Source: Paraburkholderia caffeinitolerans
GTDB lineage: Bacteria > Pseudomonadota > Gammaproteobacteria > Burkholderiales > Burkholderiaceae
NCBI RefSeq assembly: GCF_902859945.1
Contig: NZ_CADIKL010000040.1
Span: 18,350-82,349, forward strand
Direction of reading: 5' to 3'
Length of the DNA: 64,000 bases
Under the pieces are notes generated by a model, which saw only the letters and a list, made by a program, of their open reading frames with translations, searched no databases and was not told the DNA's origin. Positions within the stretch are counted from its first letter, which is position 1; every line of letters begins with the position of its first letter. Of the stretch, positions 43,491 to 51,964 are shown piece after piece. The translations under genes and the position numbers were made by a program.

Positions 43491-45020
43491 TCAGGTTGCG
43501 ATCTGTCCGGCCATCTGCTGGATCTGGATGACGACAAACTCCGCAGGTTTCAGCGGCGCGAAGCCGACGGCGATGTTCACAATTCCCAGGTTGATGTCGT
43601 TCTGGGTCGTGGTCTCGTTGTCGCACTTGACGAAATACGCGTCCTGCGGCGTCTGGCCCTGGAAGGCACCCTGCCTGAACAGGTTCTGCATGAAGGCGCC
43701 GACGTTCAGCCTGATCTCGGACCATAGGGGATTGTCGTTCGGTTCGAAAACGACCCACTTCAGCGCGCGGTAAAGGCTCTCCTCGATGTACAGCGCCATG
43801 CGCCGCACCGGAATGTACTTCCATTCGGAGCCGATCTGGTCGTTGCCCTGGAGCGTGCGCGCCCCCCAGACAACGGTGCCATAGACACTGAAGTTGCGGA
43901 TGCAATTGACCGCGGTCGGATTGAGGGTGCCGTTCTCGATATCGTTCAGCGGCTGCGAGACGCCCAGCACACCGGTGAGGCTGGCTTCGGTCCCGGCAGG
44001 CGCTTTCCATACGCCCCGGGTCGAATCGGTGCGTGCGTAGATTCCGGCCATAAAACCGCAAGGCGGGAAGATGCCTGGCTGGTTCGACATGAGCGGGTCC
44101 GGCGCACTGATCCATGGGAAATAGAAAGCAGCGTTGGCCGCATTGTCGCCGGCGGTGATCTGGACCGGCGGCCCCTGGCTGGTCTGCAGCGTCTTGAAGG
44201 TGGCATCCTGGTAACAGTCGGCAATAAGCATGGCCCGGTGGTCGTGACAGAAGCCTTCCAGGGTGCTCAAGGTCGCCGGGTCCGCTTCGCCAGGGACGCA
44301 AAGCAGGTTGAACAGGTCCACGTGCTCCAGCAGGTCGACGCCGACGCCGCTGCCCGGCAGGACAGCGGTCTCGAAAGCGCCAGCGGGCATGCTGCTGGTG
44401 GACGCCGGCGCCAGGACCGTGCCGTCGAGGCCGCCGATAAGCGGCGAGGGCGTGGCGGTGTCCGCCGGCGGACTGGGGTTGACGCCGATCACCGTCGCCG
44501 TGACGTAGGACGACTGGTTGTCCACGATTGTCTGGACGTAGCGGCTATCGCCGCTGTTCATCGACAGATTCTCGAAAGACTCGACCAGGACCGCCGGCGC
44601 GGGAGTGGGCGGCAGACTGTATACCTGGAGCTGGAATCGCCCAGGGGTCGCCAGGTTCTTGATTTTGATGCCGTAGGCACTGCCCCACAGCCCCGGGCTG
44701 TTCGCGCTGACCGTCAACACGCCGCTCAGGGTGACGCTTGCCGCCACGTTGCCGGCGCCGACCACGCGAATGATGTAGGCCTGGGTGCCGCCATTGGCGA
44801 AGAACTGGTAAACCGAATAGCCAAGCAAACTGCGGCTGTCCATGCCACCGAACCCGCGAGTGAAGTCCATCCAGCTTTGCACCAGGGTTGCGCTGTCCAC
44901 GGGTCCCTGTGGAGCCCAGCCGACAAAGGCCGCAATCGACGTGGCGACTCCAGTGATGGTACGCACGCCACTGGGGATCTCTTCGATATAGACGCCCGGA
45001 TAGTTGACTGTGACAGGCAT
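43491..45020 (-). CDS. eCIS contractile tail sheath protein
   Basis: 509 residues, first gene of the operon. The N-terminus VNYPGVYIEEIPSGVRTITG and VATSIAAFVGWAPQGP are universal for phage and eCIS sheaths. The C-terminal domain (LYIEESLYRALKWVVFEPND, LWSEIRLNVGAFMQNLFRQG, AFQGQTPQDAYFVKCDNETT) makes the contractile core. Length suits a single-sheath system; Afp and PVC encode three. A strong AGAAGGAGGT site precedes the ATG. Confidence 0.95.
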   Translation of the reverse strand: MPVTVNYPGVYIEEIPSGVRTITGVATSIAAFVGWAPQGPVDSATLVQSWMDFTRGFGGMDSRSLLGYSVYQFFANGGTQAYIIRVVGAGNVAASVTLSGVLTVSANSPGLWGSAYGIKIKNLATPGRFQLQVYSLPPTPAPAVLVESFENLSMNSGDSRYVQTIVDNQSSYVTATVIGVNPSPPADTATPSPLIGGLDGTVLAPASTSSMPAGAFETAVLPGSGVGVDLLEHVDLFNLLCVPGEADPATLSTLEGFCHDHRAMLIADCYQDATFKTLQTSQGPPVQITAGDNAANAAFYFPWISAPDPLMSNQPGIFPPCGFMAGIYARTDSTRGVWKAPAGTEASLTGVLGVSQPLNDIENGTLNPTAVNCIRNFSVYGTVVWGARTLQGNDQIGSEWKYIPVRRMALYIEESLYRALKWVVFEPNDNPLWSEIRLNVGAFMQNLFRQGAFQGQTPQDAYFVKCDNETTTQNDINLGIVNIAVGFAPLKPAEFVVIQIQQMAGQIAT

Positions 45021-45143
45021 GTGCCACCTCCTTCTATGGCAGGTTGCGCCGGATGGCCGTCGGGCGCATCCGACTTTCCCGGCTTCCCCGACAAGGTCGG
45101 GCGCGTGCGTGCGCGCGCGTTAAAAGCAGGACCGGCAAGATGA

Positions 45144-45182
45144 AAAAATGATCACCTATTTAGGAATACATATTAGGTGATA
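45144..45182 (-). terminator. inverted repeat followed by T6 on the minus strand (terminator or attenuator)
   Basis: Arms ATCACCTA (45152-45159) and TAGGTGAT (45175-45182). Read on the minus strand the stem is followed by CA and six T. It is placed to end transcription arriving from the M55 peptidase operon before it enters the eCIS operon. If the eCIS promoter is further upstream it could act as an attenuator. The stem is AT-rich and the loop is 15 bases, so strength is modest. Confidence 0.5.
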
Positions 45183-45297
45183 GATCAATCGGATCGCAAA
45201 TTTCGGAGCGTTGGCAAATTCGCTAATGCAAGTGGTTATTTCATTAACGAAGTAGGGCAATCCACCCCGTTCGCAAAGGCGCGACACGAACGAGCAG

Positions 45298-45540
45298 TCA
45301 TGCCCGTTCGTCCCTGTTTGCGGTATGCCATTCCGATTTGCTGTCCTTGTAGAGGAATATTCCGGTATCGACGAGTTCGAATTCTTGCCGGCCAAACGTA
45401 CGGCTCGTGCCGGCAAAAATGAATGTCGAGAGAAAGAGAGTCGCCACCCCGAAGCATAATGAGAGGCGAGCGGATCCTGTGGAATCGCTTTCATCACTTT
45501 GGCGAACCTGGTGGAAAGCTGCACGCGTTGCACGCACCAA
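45298..45540 (-). CDS. possible small membrane protein, doubtful
   Basis: 80 codons that include one hydrophobic stretch (LSLCFGVATLFLSTFIFAGT) followed by a polar C-terminus. There is no clear ribosome site, and composition is unlike the neighbouring genes. It lies in the AT-rich gap before the eCIS operon and could equally be a chance frame. Confidence 0.15.
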   Translation of the reverse strand: MVRATRAAFHQVRQSDESDSTGSARLSLCFGVATLFLSTFIFAGTSRTFGRQEFELVDTGIFLYKDSKSEWHTANRDERA

Positions 45541-45703
45541 ATTCGCACACTTGAATTCGGCAAATCCTATAGCTGCTTCATGGATCCAGCTACCTTGTGG
45601 TTTTTATAGTTGATCAATACGCATTGAGCAAGGATTGCAATCCAGTAAAGAAATTCAAAGAGGCTCGGCGCCAGTTTGATGCAATGGGGGCTTCGAGCCG
45701 GCG

Positions 45704-46537
45704 TCACCGCAACATGGCCGACATCGCCGACAGGCAGATCAGCGTGCGCACCACGTGTTCCACGGAAGGCGCGTCGAAATAAAGCGAGACCCCACCGGTT
45801 CGTGCGAGCGTTGGCCACTGGCAGAACAGATCGGCTTGCGCCGGCCCCTGCACACTCAACTCGCACCTGAATTCACTGGATCGATTGGCGGGTGTCTCGC
45901 TGACCTTTTCTCCTGCCATGTGCCGTTCTACGACCGCCTGTGCGGCGCGGCGAATCTCGGCTCGCGCGCTAGCGAGCCCCAGCGTAGCGCCGCTCGTGCA
46001 TCCCGATGCGGTTTTGGTGATCACGAATGTTGCATCGGGAAAGGCCGGACGTGTTTCTTCGGCGAATACGTCGTCGCCAGACAGCAGTGCAACTGATGCT
46101 CCGTATTCCTGAGCAAGCGCGCCATACAAGCCCGCTTCGCCCACCGGGACGCCGTTGAGCCGCACGCTCGCAAATGCGAAGCTATTGATCGTATGCGCGA
46201 GGATGCCGCGGCTTTGTGCCATGGCGTGGTAGCCGATCATGAACACGAGGTCAGGGCTCGCTTCGAGTCCTGCCATCATGCACAGTGTACGAGGCTTACC
46301 GAGCACGATATGCGCGCGTGCGTCGAGCAAATCAGGCAACAGGTTACGAAAACCTCCGTGCGAATCGTTGACCCAGACCTGCGTTGCGCCGCCCGCGAAG
46401 GCCCCTTCGATCGCGGCATTCGCTTCGAGCGTCATCCAGCGGCGCGCGGCTTCGTATTCGCCGTTGCCTGCGCGGGTTTGTTCCGGATGAAACACACCCG
46501 CGACGCCTTCGATGTCGGTGGAAATGAGCACTTTCAT
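45704..46537 (-). CDS. M55 family D-aminopeptidase (DppA-like)
   Basis: 277 residues. All DppA zinc and active-site residues can be placed: Asp8 and Glu10 in STDIEGVAG, His60 in VNDSHGG, His104 in MIGYHAM, His115 in ILAHTINS, Glu134 in PVGEAGL. B. subtilis DppA removes N-terminal D-Ala from short peptides. The protein is cytosolic, with no signal peptide. Its ATG overlaps the stop of the serine D-aminopeptidase-like gene by four bases, so both are made together. It is the last gene of the receptor operon. Confidence 0.92.
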   Translation of the reverse strand: MKVLISTDIEGVAGVFHPEQTRAGNGEYEAARRWMTLEANAAIEGAFAGGATQVWVNDSHGGFRNLLPDLLDARAHIVLGKPRTLCMMAGLEASPDLVFMIGYHAMAQSRGILAHTINSFAFASVRLNGVPVGEAGLYGALAQEYGASVALLSGDDVFAEETRPAFPDATFVITKTASGCTSGATLGLASARAEIRRAAQAVVERHMAGEKVSETPANRSSEFRCELSVQGPAQADLFCQWPTLARTGGVSLYFDAPSVEHVVRTLICLSAMSAMLR

Positions 46538-48186
46538 AGGCGCTCCCCATCGATACGATGGGCGCTCTCGCGTGTGAAGTTCAGGTTGCGCGTGCGAGCT
46601 GTGTCGATACGAAAACGCACGACCAGCCCAGCCGAGCGTTCCACTGTCAACACGCCGCGGATGACGGTCAACGGACCGACGGGGTCGAACGTGAATACGT
46701 CATGATCTACAGGCTCCAGCCGATAGCTCGCACTGCCTGCTACGCCGTCCATCGTCATGGTGAGTTCGTCGTTCTGCACGGCGATAGTTGCATGCGCCGC
46801 AGCATCGCTGCTGTAGTACCTGCCTGCCAGACCCGGCAATACGTCGGAGAGCCGAGGGGCGTTGTCGGACAAGCGTTGCAGGATCTGCGCATGACCGCAG
46901 TCCACCAGCTCAATGGCAGTCACACGTCCCTCCGGGGACGTGCAAGGTTTGATCAGGCATGCGGCGCCGGTCCCGTCTTCGACCCGCAATGCAGTCGAAG
47001 TCTGGATCAGCGGCAAGGGCATTTGCCTGGCGTTGTGGAAGATCACACTCAATCGCCCATCGCGATCGTCGATCACGCAGTACGCTCCGCGCGAGTGGTA
47101 CTTGCCGAGCAGGGTTTCGTGCCCCGCAGTAGGCAGTGGCGCAGCAGGTTGCGCGCCCAGTATCGCGTCTCCCAGAACGATGTCGACCACCTGCGTGGCG
47201 AGTTCGACCGGATCGGCAGCGGCTCCATTGGTGAGAATGATCACATCGAGCGCATGCTGTTGCACGGTCAACATCTGGCAAGCGCCACCGAACACACCGC
47301 CAGCATGGTGCAGCAACTCCACGTCGCGATGCGGCGTGCGCATCAATCCCAGGACGTAGACGCCTTCAGCGCCGCTCGAGTAGCGCGGCCTGGCCAGCAT
47401 CTGGCGCCAGTTCGCTTCGCTGCCCAGGCGCTTGGGGCCGCGCAGATGCGCGAGCCAGAGCAGCATGTCGTCGACCGTCGATACGATCCCGCCTTCGCCG
47501 AGCACCTCCCAGGTGGGAAAGAGACCGCGCATAAATCCGCCTTTGCCATCCGGCACGTGCTGGGTGGCCATGCGCGGGCGGATTTGCATGTCGTCGGCAA
47601 CCGACTCCGTGTCGAGCATGCCCATCACGTTGAAGATGCGTTCCTTGAGGAAGGTCGCGAAGGGGATTCCGCTGGCGCGCTCGATTGCGAGCGACAGCAG
47701 GTGGTATCCCCCGTTGCAGTAGATCATCCGCTCCCCCGGCGGGAAATTCACATCACCCTGTCGCAGTTCTGCGGCCAATGCGCCGCCGTGTGGCATCGTC
47801 GCTACGCCTTGTGCGAGCAGTGTCAGGTCGAGATAGCAGCGATAGCCTCCCGTATGCGTCATCAATTGCCGCAAGGTCGGGTCGCCGGCCAGCAGCGGCA
47901 GTTCGGGCAGATACGTGCGAACCCCGGCGTCGATGTCGAGCTTGCCGTCCTCGGCTAACAGCAGCGCGGCGAGGCAGGTGAATTGCTTGCTCGTCGAGCC
48001 GATGCGAAGGCGCGTAGCCGGGGTGTTGATTACGCCATGTTCCAGGCTCGCCAGACCGAAGCCGCGTCGGTAGAGGATCTCGTCCCGATGCGCGACGGCC
48101 ACGACCAGGCCGGGTTCGTCGCCCTTGTTGAACCGTTCGAACAAGGCATCCAGCTGTTCGGCGACGGCTTGCGAATCTTTCTTCAT
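46534..48186 (-). CDS. DAP-like serine D-aminopeptidase (class C beta-lactamase family), copy 1
   Basis: 550 residues. The N-terminal beta-lactamase-like catalytic domain has S64-T-S-K67 in RIGSTSKQFTCLAALLL and the Tyr-Cys-Asn triad MIYCNGGYHLLSLAIE. Two C-terminal beta-barrel domains follow, as in Ochrobactrum D-aminopeptidase DAP (520 residues), which has the same SKQFTC motif. MlrB of microcystin degraders belongs to the same family. There is no signal peptide. It lies 18 bases after the TonB-dependent receptor gene. It is a close paralogue of the product of 53484-55145, with equal active-site positions. Confidence 0.87.
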   Translation of the reverse strand: MKKDSQAVAEQLDALFERFNKGDEPGLVVAVAHRDEILYRRGFGLASLEHGVINTPATRLRIGSTSKQFTCLAALLLAEDGKLDIDAGVRTYLPELPLLAGDPTLRQLMTHTGGYRCYLDLTLLAQGVATMPHGGALAAELRQGDVNFPPGERMIYCNGGYHLLSLAIERASGIPFATFLKERIFNVMGMLDTESVADDMQIRPRMATQHVPDGKGGFMRGLFPTWEVLGEGGIVSTVDDMLLWLAHLRGPKRLGSEANWRQMLARPRYSSGAEGVYVLGLMRTPHRDVELLHHAGGVFGGACQMLTVQQHALDVIILTNGAAADPVELATQVVDIVLGDAILGAQPAAPLPTAGHETLLGKYHSRGAYCVIDDRDGRLSVIFHNARQMPLPLIQTSTALRVEDGTGAACLIKPCTSPEGRVTAIELVDCGHAQILQRLSDNAPRLSDVLPGLAGRYYSSDAAAHATIAVQNDELTMTMDGVAGSASYRLEPVDHDVFTFDPVGPLTVIRGVLTVERSAGLVVRFRIDTARTRNLNFTRESAHRIDGERL

Positions 48187-48204
48187 TATCAGTTATCCAT
48201 ATGA

Positions 48205-50583
48205 TTAGAATGGGATGTTCAGCGTCGCACCAATCGTGCGAGGCTGAATCACGCTGACGAGCGCCGGGCCGCCCAGCGGTATCAGCGACGTGCCGGCCGC
48301 GATCAAGGCGCGGCGATCGAACAGGTTGCGGACATAGAACCCCAGGTTGAACTTTCCAAAGTCCACGCCTGCTTGCAGATCCGTGATCGCATAGCCGGGC
48401 AGCGGGTAGTCGGGGCGGCCCGAGCTGGCGTCGAAACCGCTATGGCGTCGGCCGACAAATCGCTGGATGACACCCGCATACGACTGATGCCCCTGTACCG
48501 TGAACAGATAGGTGCCCGAGAATGTGGCGGCGACTTTGGCCGAGTTCGGCAATGGTTCGCCGGCGGTCGTACCAGCGCTGGTACTTCCCGTCGTCAAACG
48601 GGCGTCGATGAGCGACAGATTCGCACTGAAATTCCAGTGCCGGTCTGGACGGAACGTGCCGGAGAACTCCAGCCCCTTGATCCGTGCATCGCCTGCGTTG
48701 ACGACCTGGTTCACGCCGTCGACCGTGCCGAGCTGCTGGATGTTCTTCCACTCGATGTCGTAGACGGACGCTTCCAGCGAAAGCCGCTTGTCGAGCAGGT
48801 CGGCCTTGTAGCCAGCCTCGTAACTCCACAGCGTATCGGGATTGAATGTCGGGCTGCCGGACGCGCGCATGCTGGTGAGCGGATCGATCAGCAGGGCATT
48901 CGGGCCGCCGGGCCGGTATCCACTGGCGACGCGGATATACGCATTGCTATTGGGTGTCAGCGCATAGCGCGCGGTGAACATGTAGGTCTTGCTGGTGTCC
49001 GACGACGGCGCCGAGACGGTCTGCGTTGGGCCAGCGAGCGTGCCGGACGTCGTCTGCTCATACGTCTGGGTGTTGTGGGCGATCCGCAGGCCAGCGGTCA
49101 GGGAAAGGCGCGATGTGAGGTGGTAGGTCAGGTCGCCGTATGCTGCGTACTCGTCGTACGTGCTGGGCGCGTCGATCTCCGAAAGGTTTGGCCCGACAGT
49201 GCCATCGGGCAAGGTCGTTAAAAACCCCTCGTTCAACGTGCTGCGCTCATGCGTATAGAAAAGCCCGGCCAGCCACTCCAGCCGCTGATTGCCCGGCGAG
49301 GTCAGGCGAAGCTCCTGCGTGAACTTGTTCGTGGTGGCCACATCACTGGCGACCACCGAACCCAGGTCTAGCCCTTGCGCGGCAAATAGCGGCCCGTATA
49401 CGCCGGTCAAATCTTGCGGCGCGCTCGAGTTGACTCTTTGAAACGACGTGATCGAGTTCAAGCGCGCCCAGCCGAGTTCGTATTCGATCCCGGCGGAATA
49501 GAGCTGAATATTCTGGTGAAACGGTTCCGGAGCGAACTGTTGCGTGGTCAGGTCGCCCCAGACCGGTTGCCCGTTGGCGCCATATTCAACGTAGTTCGGA
49601 GCGTTGCGATTGATGTTCTGCGAGACCGCGCTTAACCGCACCGTCAGGTCACGAGTCGGAGTCAGCAGCAACGAAGCGCGGGCGCCGTAGGTGTCGCTAC
49701 GATCGATGTGCGTATCCGCCTGTGGGCCCACTGCATCGACATAACCGCCATCGTGCTGGCCGAAGACGGAGACGCGCAGCGCGGCAACGTCGGTTTTCAG
49801 CGGGATATTCAACGTTGCATTGGCCGTGCCGCTCACTCCGCCATGCTCGGTGCCCGACACGCCGGCGCCAACTTGCCCGGAAAACTGCCCCGGGTCGGGT
49901 TCATTAGTCACGTACTTGAGCAGACCACCCATCGCGCCCGCACCATACAAGGTCCCCTGCGGACCGCGCAGAATTTCAACGTGATTGAGGTCGAGCAGGC
50001 TCATGTCGAGCGCGAAGGTTGCGCTTTGAGAAAACAAGGTGCTGCCGCCAAACGCGACATCGTCGATATAAATGCCGACCGTCGGCCCGGTCTGAACACC
50101 TGTCGTCACACCGCGGATGCTGACCTGACCGGACCCGCTGCCGCCGCTAGCGTTCAAATCGACACCCGGCTCCGAAGACAGGTAGTCGGACATCGTTTGT
50201 GCGCCGCTCTTCTGCAGTTCGTCGGCCGAGAGTACATTGACCTGCATCGGCACTTCGCGCGCGGGCTCACGTCGGCGAGTCGCGGTAACGACAACGGTAT
50301 TGAGCGTCGCGCCATCTTTGCCCTGAATCTTCGACGTCTCAGCAACGGATGCATTCGGCGCCGTCGTGCCCGACGCGGCGGCCGGTTTCGCTGCTGAGGC
50401 CGCCTCAGGTGCCGCAATCTGCTGGGCTTGCAATTGCGTCGTCGTTTGTTGTTGTGCATGCGCACCCAGCGACGCCAATCCGAACACCGGCCCGACGAAT
50501 AGCGTTGCATAACGCCCGCCGTGTCGCAGCGGTAACGCCTTCGAAACCGCTGTGTGCTTCGGTTTATTTTTCATTTTCGCCAT
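48205..50583 (-). CDS. TonB-dependent outer-membrane receptor
   Basis: 792 residues. A long signal peptide (to about GAHAQ) is followed by an Ala/Gln-rich linker. Then come a TonB-box-like TLNTVVVTA, the plug domain (REVPMQVNVLSADELQKSGA, VSIRGVTTGVQTGPTVGIYI, VEILRGPQGTLYGAGAMGGL) and the 22-strand barrel ending in GATLNIPF with terminal Phe. ATG 50583 is chosen for its AGGAGGAGACA ribosome site. It is first in an operon with two D-aminopeptidase-type enzymes, so the ligand is probably a peptide rather than a siderophore. A conserved block 79-118 bases upstream is shared with the tonB operon. Confidence 0.92.
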   Translation of the reverse strand: MAKMKNKPKHTAVSKALPLRHGGRYATLFVGPVFGLASLGAHAQQQTTTQLQAQQIAAPEAASAAKPAAASGTTAPNASVAETSKIQGKDGATLNTVVVTATRRREPAREVPMQVNVLSADELQKSGAQTMSDYLSSEPGVDLNASGGSGSGQVSIRGVTTGVQTGPTVGIYIDDVAFGGSTLFSQSATFALDMSLLDLNHVEILRGPQGTLYGAGAMGGLLKYVTNEPDPGQFSGQVGAGVSGTEHGGVSGTANATLNIPLKTDVAALRVSVFGQHDGGYVDAVGPQADTHIDRSDTYGARASLLLTPTRDLTVRLSAVSQNINRNAPNYVEYGANGQPVWGDLTTQQFAPEPFHQNIQLYSAGIEYELGWARLNSITSFQRVNSSAPQDLTGVYGPLFAAQGLDLGSVVASDVATTNKFTQELRLTSPGNQRLEWLAGLFYTHERSTLNEGFLTTLPDGTVGPNLSEIDAPSTYDEYAAYGDLTYHLTSRLSLTAGLRIAHNTQTYEQTTSGTLAGPTQTVSAPSSDTSKTYMFTARYALTPNSNAYIRVASGYRPGGPNALLIDPLTSMRASGSPTFNPDTLWSYEAGYKADLLDKRLSLEASVYDIEWKNIQQLGTVDGVNQVVNAGDARIKGLEFSGTFRPDRHWNFSANLSLIDARLTTGSTSAGTTAGEPLPNSAKVAATFSGTYLFTVQGHQSYAGVIQRFVGRRHSGFDASSGRPDYPLPGYAITDLQAGVDFGKFNLGFYVRNLFDRRALIAAGTSLIPLGGPALVSVIQPRTIGATLNIPF

Positions 50584-50661
50584 TGTCTCCTCCTGATTTT
50601 TCAATCTGTTGAAACGGATGCCGTATAGCGCAACTCAGGAGTGAACGGTAAGTGCCGGTTA

Positions 50662-50701
50662 TTTCTGTTTCATGAGGCCTTTGTATCGGGGTTGATACAA
50701 A
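50662..50701. promoter_or_regulatory. conserved 40-bp block upstream of the receptor operon (copy A)
   Basis: Consists of TTTCTGTTTCAT, six bases, TTTGTATC, GGGGTT, GATACAAA. The last three parts form a perfect 8-base palindrome with a six-base spacer. It lies between the divergent receptor and sensor kinase genes. Copy B upstream of tonB matches 34 of 40 positions with identical spacing. It is probably the binding site of the OmpR-type regulator encoded at 60333. Confidence 0.75.
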
Positions 50702-50827
50702 GCGCGGCGAAGGTGTCGGGCAGAAGGACCGGCAGCAGGCGTATAGCCGATGCGGAAATTTGTTTCGGGTTTGCAATAAAGGACACACAAAGACCCCACA
50801 TTCCGGGGCGATAATTGGAGTCATCAC

Positions 50828-51838
50828 ATGCTGCCCGCCATCACCATGCGCAAACCTCGCTTCGATTCGGCTTTTTACCGCCTGCTCTTTATGATGATTT
50901 CGATCGTCCTCGTGACGCAGGTCAGTGCTGGCCTTGTGCTCTTCAAGCTCTACAGCACGGCGCCTTTCAAGCCCCCTCCCGGGATGAGTGCGGCGCTGCA
51001 GTGGGGCGCCGCGGTGATGATCCAGGTGATGCCGGCGCTGATCTCGTCCTGGTTCGGAGCGCGCATGCTTGCCGCACCGTTCCGCTCACTCGCTCTGGGG
51101 GCAGACGAACTGTCGCGAAATATCGATGCACCGCCCATCAGGGAAACGGGCCCCATCGAAGCGCGTCAGGCCGCCAGGGTGTTCAACACGATGCAGGCGT
51201 CGCTGCGGCGGCAAATGAGTGAACGCAACCGCTTTCTCGCTGCGGTATCGCACGATCTGCGCACCCCCTTGACGCGCATGAAACTACGCCTTCGCTCTGC
51301 TCAGGATACCGAATTGAGTGATCGGCTTAGAGACGATATCGACGAGATGACGCAGCTCCTGGAGGCAACACTGTCGTTCTTGCGCAATGAAGAGGTGGTT
51401 GAGGCGTTCAGTCCGGTCGATATCAACGCGCTGGTGGATGCGATCGCGGAAGACGCGGCCGAACACGGCCAGCGGGTGACGATCGGCGGTGAGGTGGCGC
51501 CGCTATCGGCCCAGCCGCTCGGCCTCAAGCGCTGCCTGACGAATCTGGTTGCCAACGCGATTCGATACGGCGAAGACGCGCACATTCTTTTGACCGATGC
51601 GCCGTCGTATGTGCGCATCGAGATACTCGACCATGGCGCCGGCATACCGGAGCCGCAACTGGAGCGGGTGCTCGAGCCGTTCTACCGCGTGGAGAGCTCC
51701 CGCAATAAAAATACCGGGGGAACGGGACTGGGCCTTGCCATCGCGAACGACGTCGTGAAGCGTCACGGTGGCGAACTGGTGTTGCGCAACCGCGCGGAAG
51801 GTGGCTTGGCGGCGCAGGTCACGTTGCCGCGTCGATGA
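50828..51838 (+). CDS. two-component sensor histidine kinase
   Basis: 336 residues. Two membrane helices (about 18-40 and 56-79) enclose only a very short periplasmic loop, then HAMP (LAAPFRSLALGADELSRNI). The HisKA domain has His142 in AVSHDLRTPLTR. The ATPase domain has NLVANAIRYGE, DHGAGIPEPQLERVLEPFYR, and GGTGLGLAIANDVVKRHGG. The short loop suggests sensing within the membrane or through a partner. No response regulator is adjacent; the likely partner is encoded 9 kb away at 60333. It is divergent from the receptor gene and followed by the M81 peptidase gene. Confidence 0.92.
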   Translation: MLPAITMRKPRFDSAFYRLLFMMISIVLVTQVSAGLVLFKLYSTAPFKPPPGMSAALQWGAAVMIQVMPALISSWFGARMLAAPFRSLALGADELSRNIDAPPIRETGPIEARQAARVFNTMQASLRRQMSERNRFLAAVSHDLRTPLTRMKLRLRSAQDTELSDRLRDDIDEMTQLLEATLSFLRNEEVVEAFSPVDINALVDAIAEDAAEHGQRVTIGGEVAPLSAQPLGLKRCLTNLVANAIRYGEDAHILLTDAPSYVRIEILDHGAGIPEPQLERVLEPFYRVESSRNKNTGGTGLGLAIANDVVKRHGGELVLRNRAEGGLAAQVTLPRR

Positions 51839-51964
51839 GGCGGGCTTGCGGACCGGCCATGAGAAAAACTCTATTTCACGCTTGATACACAGTGCTCACA
51901 AAGCGGAAATGGCGTCTGCTTATAGTCGGTTCACGCCCCTCAACTACGTTTAGCAGACCTTCTC

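Larger units (their letters stand above)
45021..45703. other. AT-rich intergenic region upstream of the eCIS operon
   Basis: 683 bases between the sheath start and the M55 gene end. Bases 45135-45650 are distinctly AT-richer than all neighbours. It holds the inverted repeat at 45144-45182 and presumably the eCIS promoter. A minus-strand frame at 45298-45540 contains a hydrophobic segment but no known homology. Confidence 0.65.

Noticed and set aside
22226..45020. Prophage or type VI secretion system instead of eCIS
   Set aside because: No capsid, portal, terminase, integrase or lysis gene and no TssJ/L/M membrane complex; AAA+ ATPase, DUF4255, DUF4157 and DUF6519 are eCIS markers.
45156..45563. 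135-codon minus-strand open frame in the AT-rich gap
   Set aside because: No ribosome site, no domain, irregular composition; likely chance.
51870..51906. Third copy of the 40-bp block upstream of the M81 gene
   Set aside because: GATACACAG and CACAAAG resemble parts of the block, but only about half of 23 aligned positions match, too weak to list as a site.
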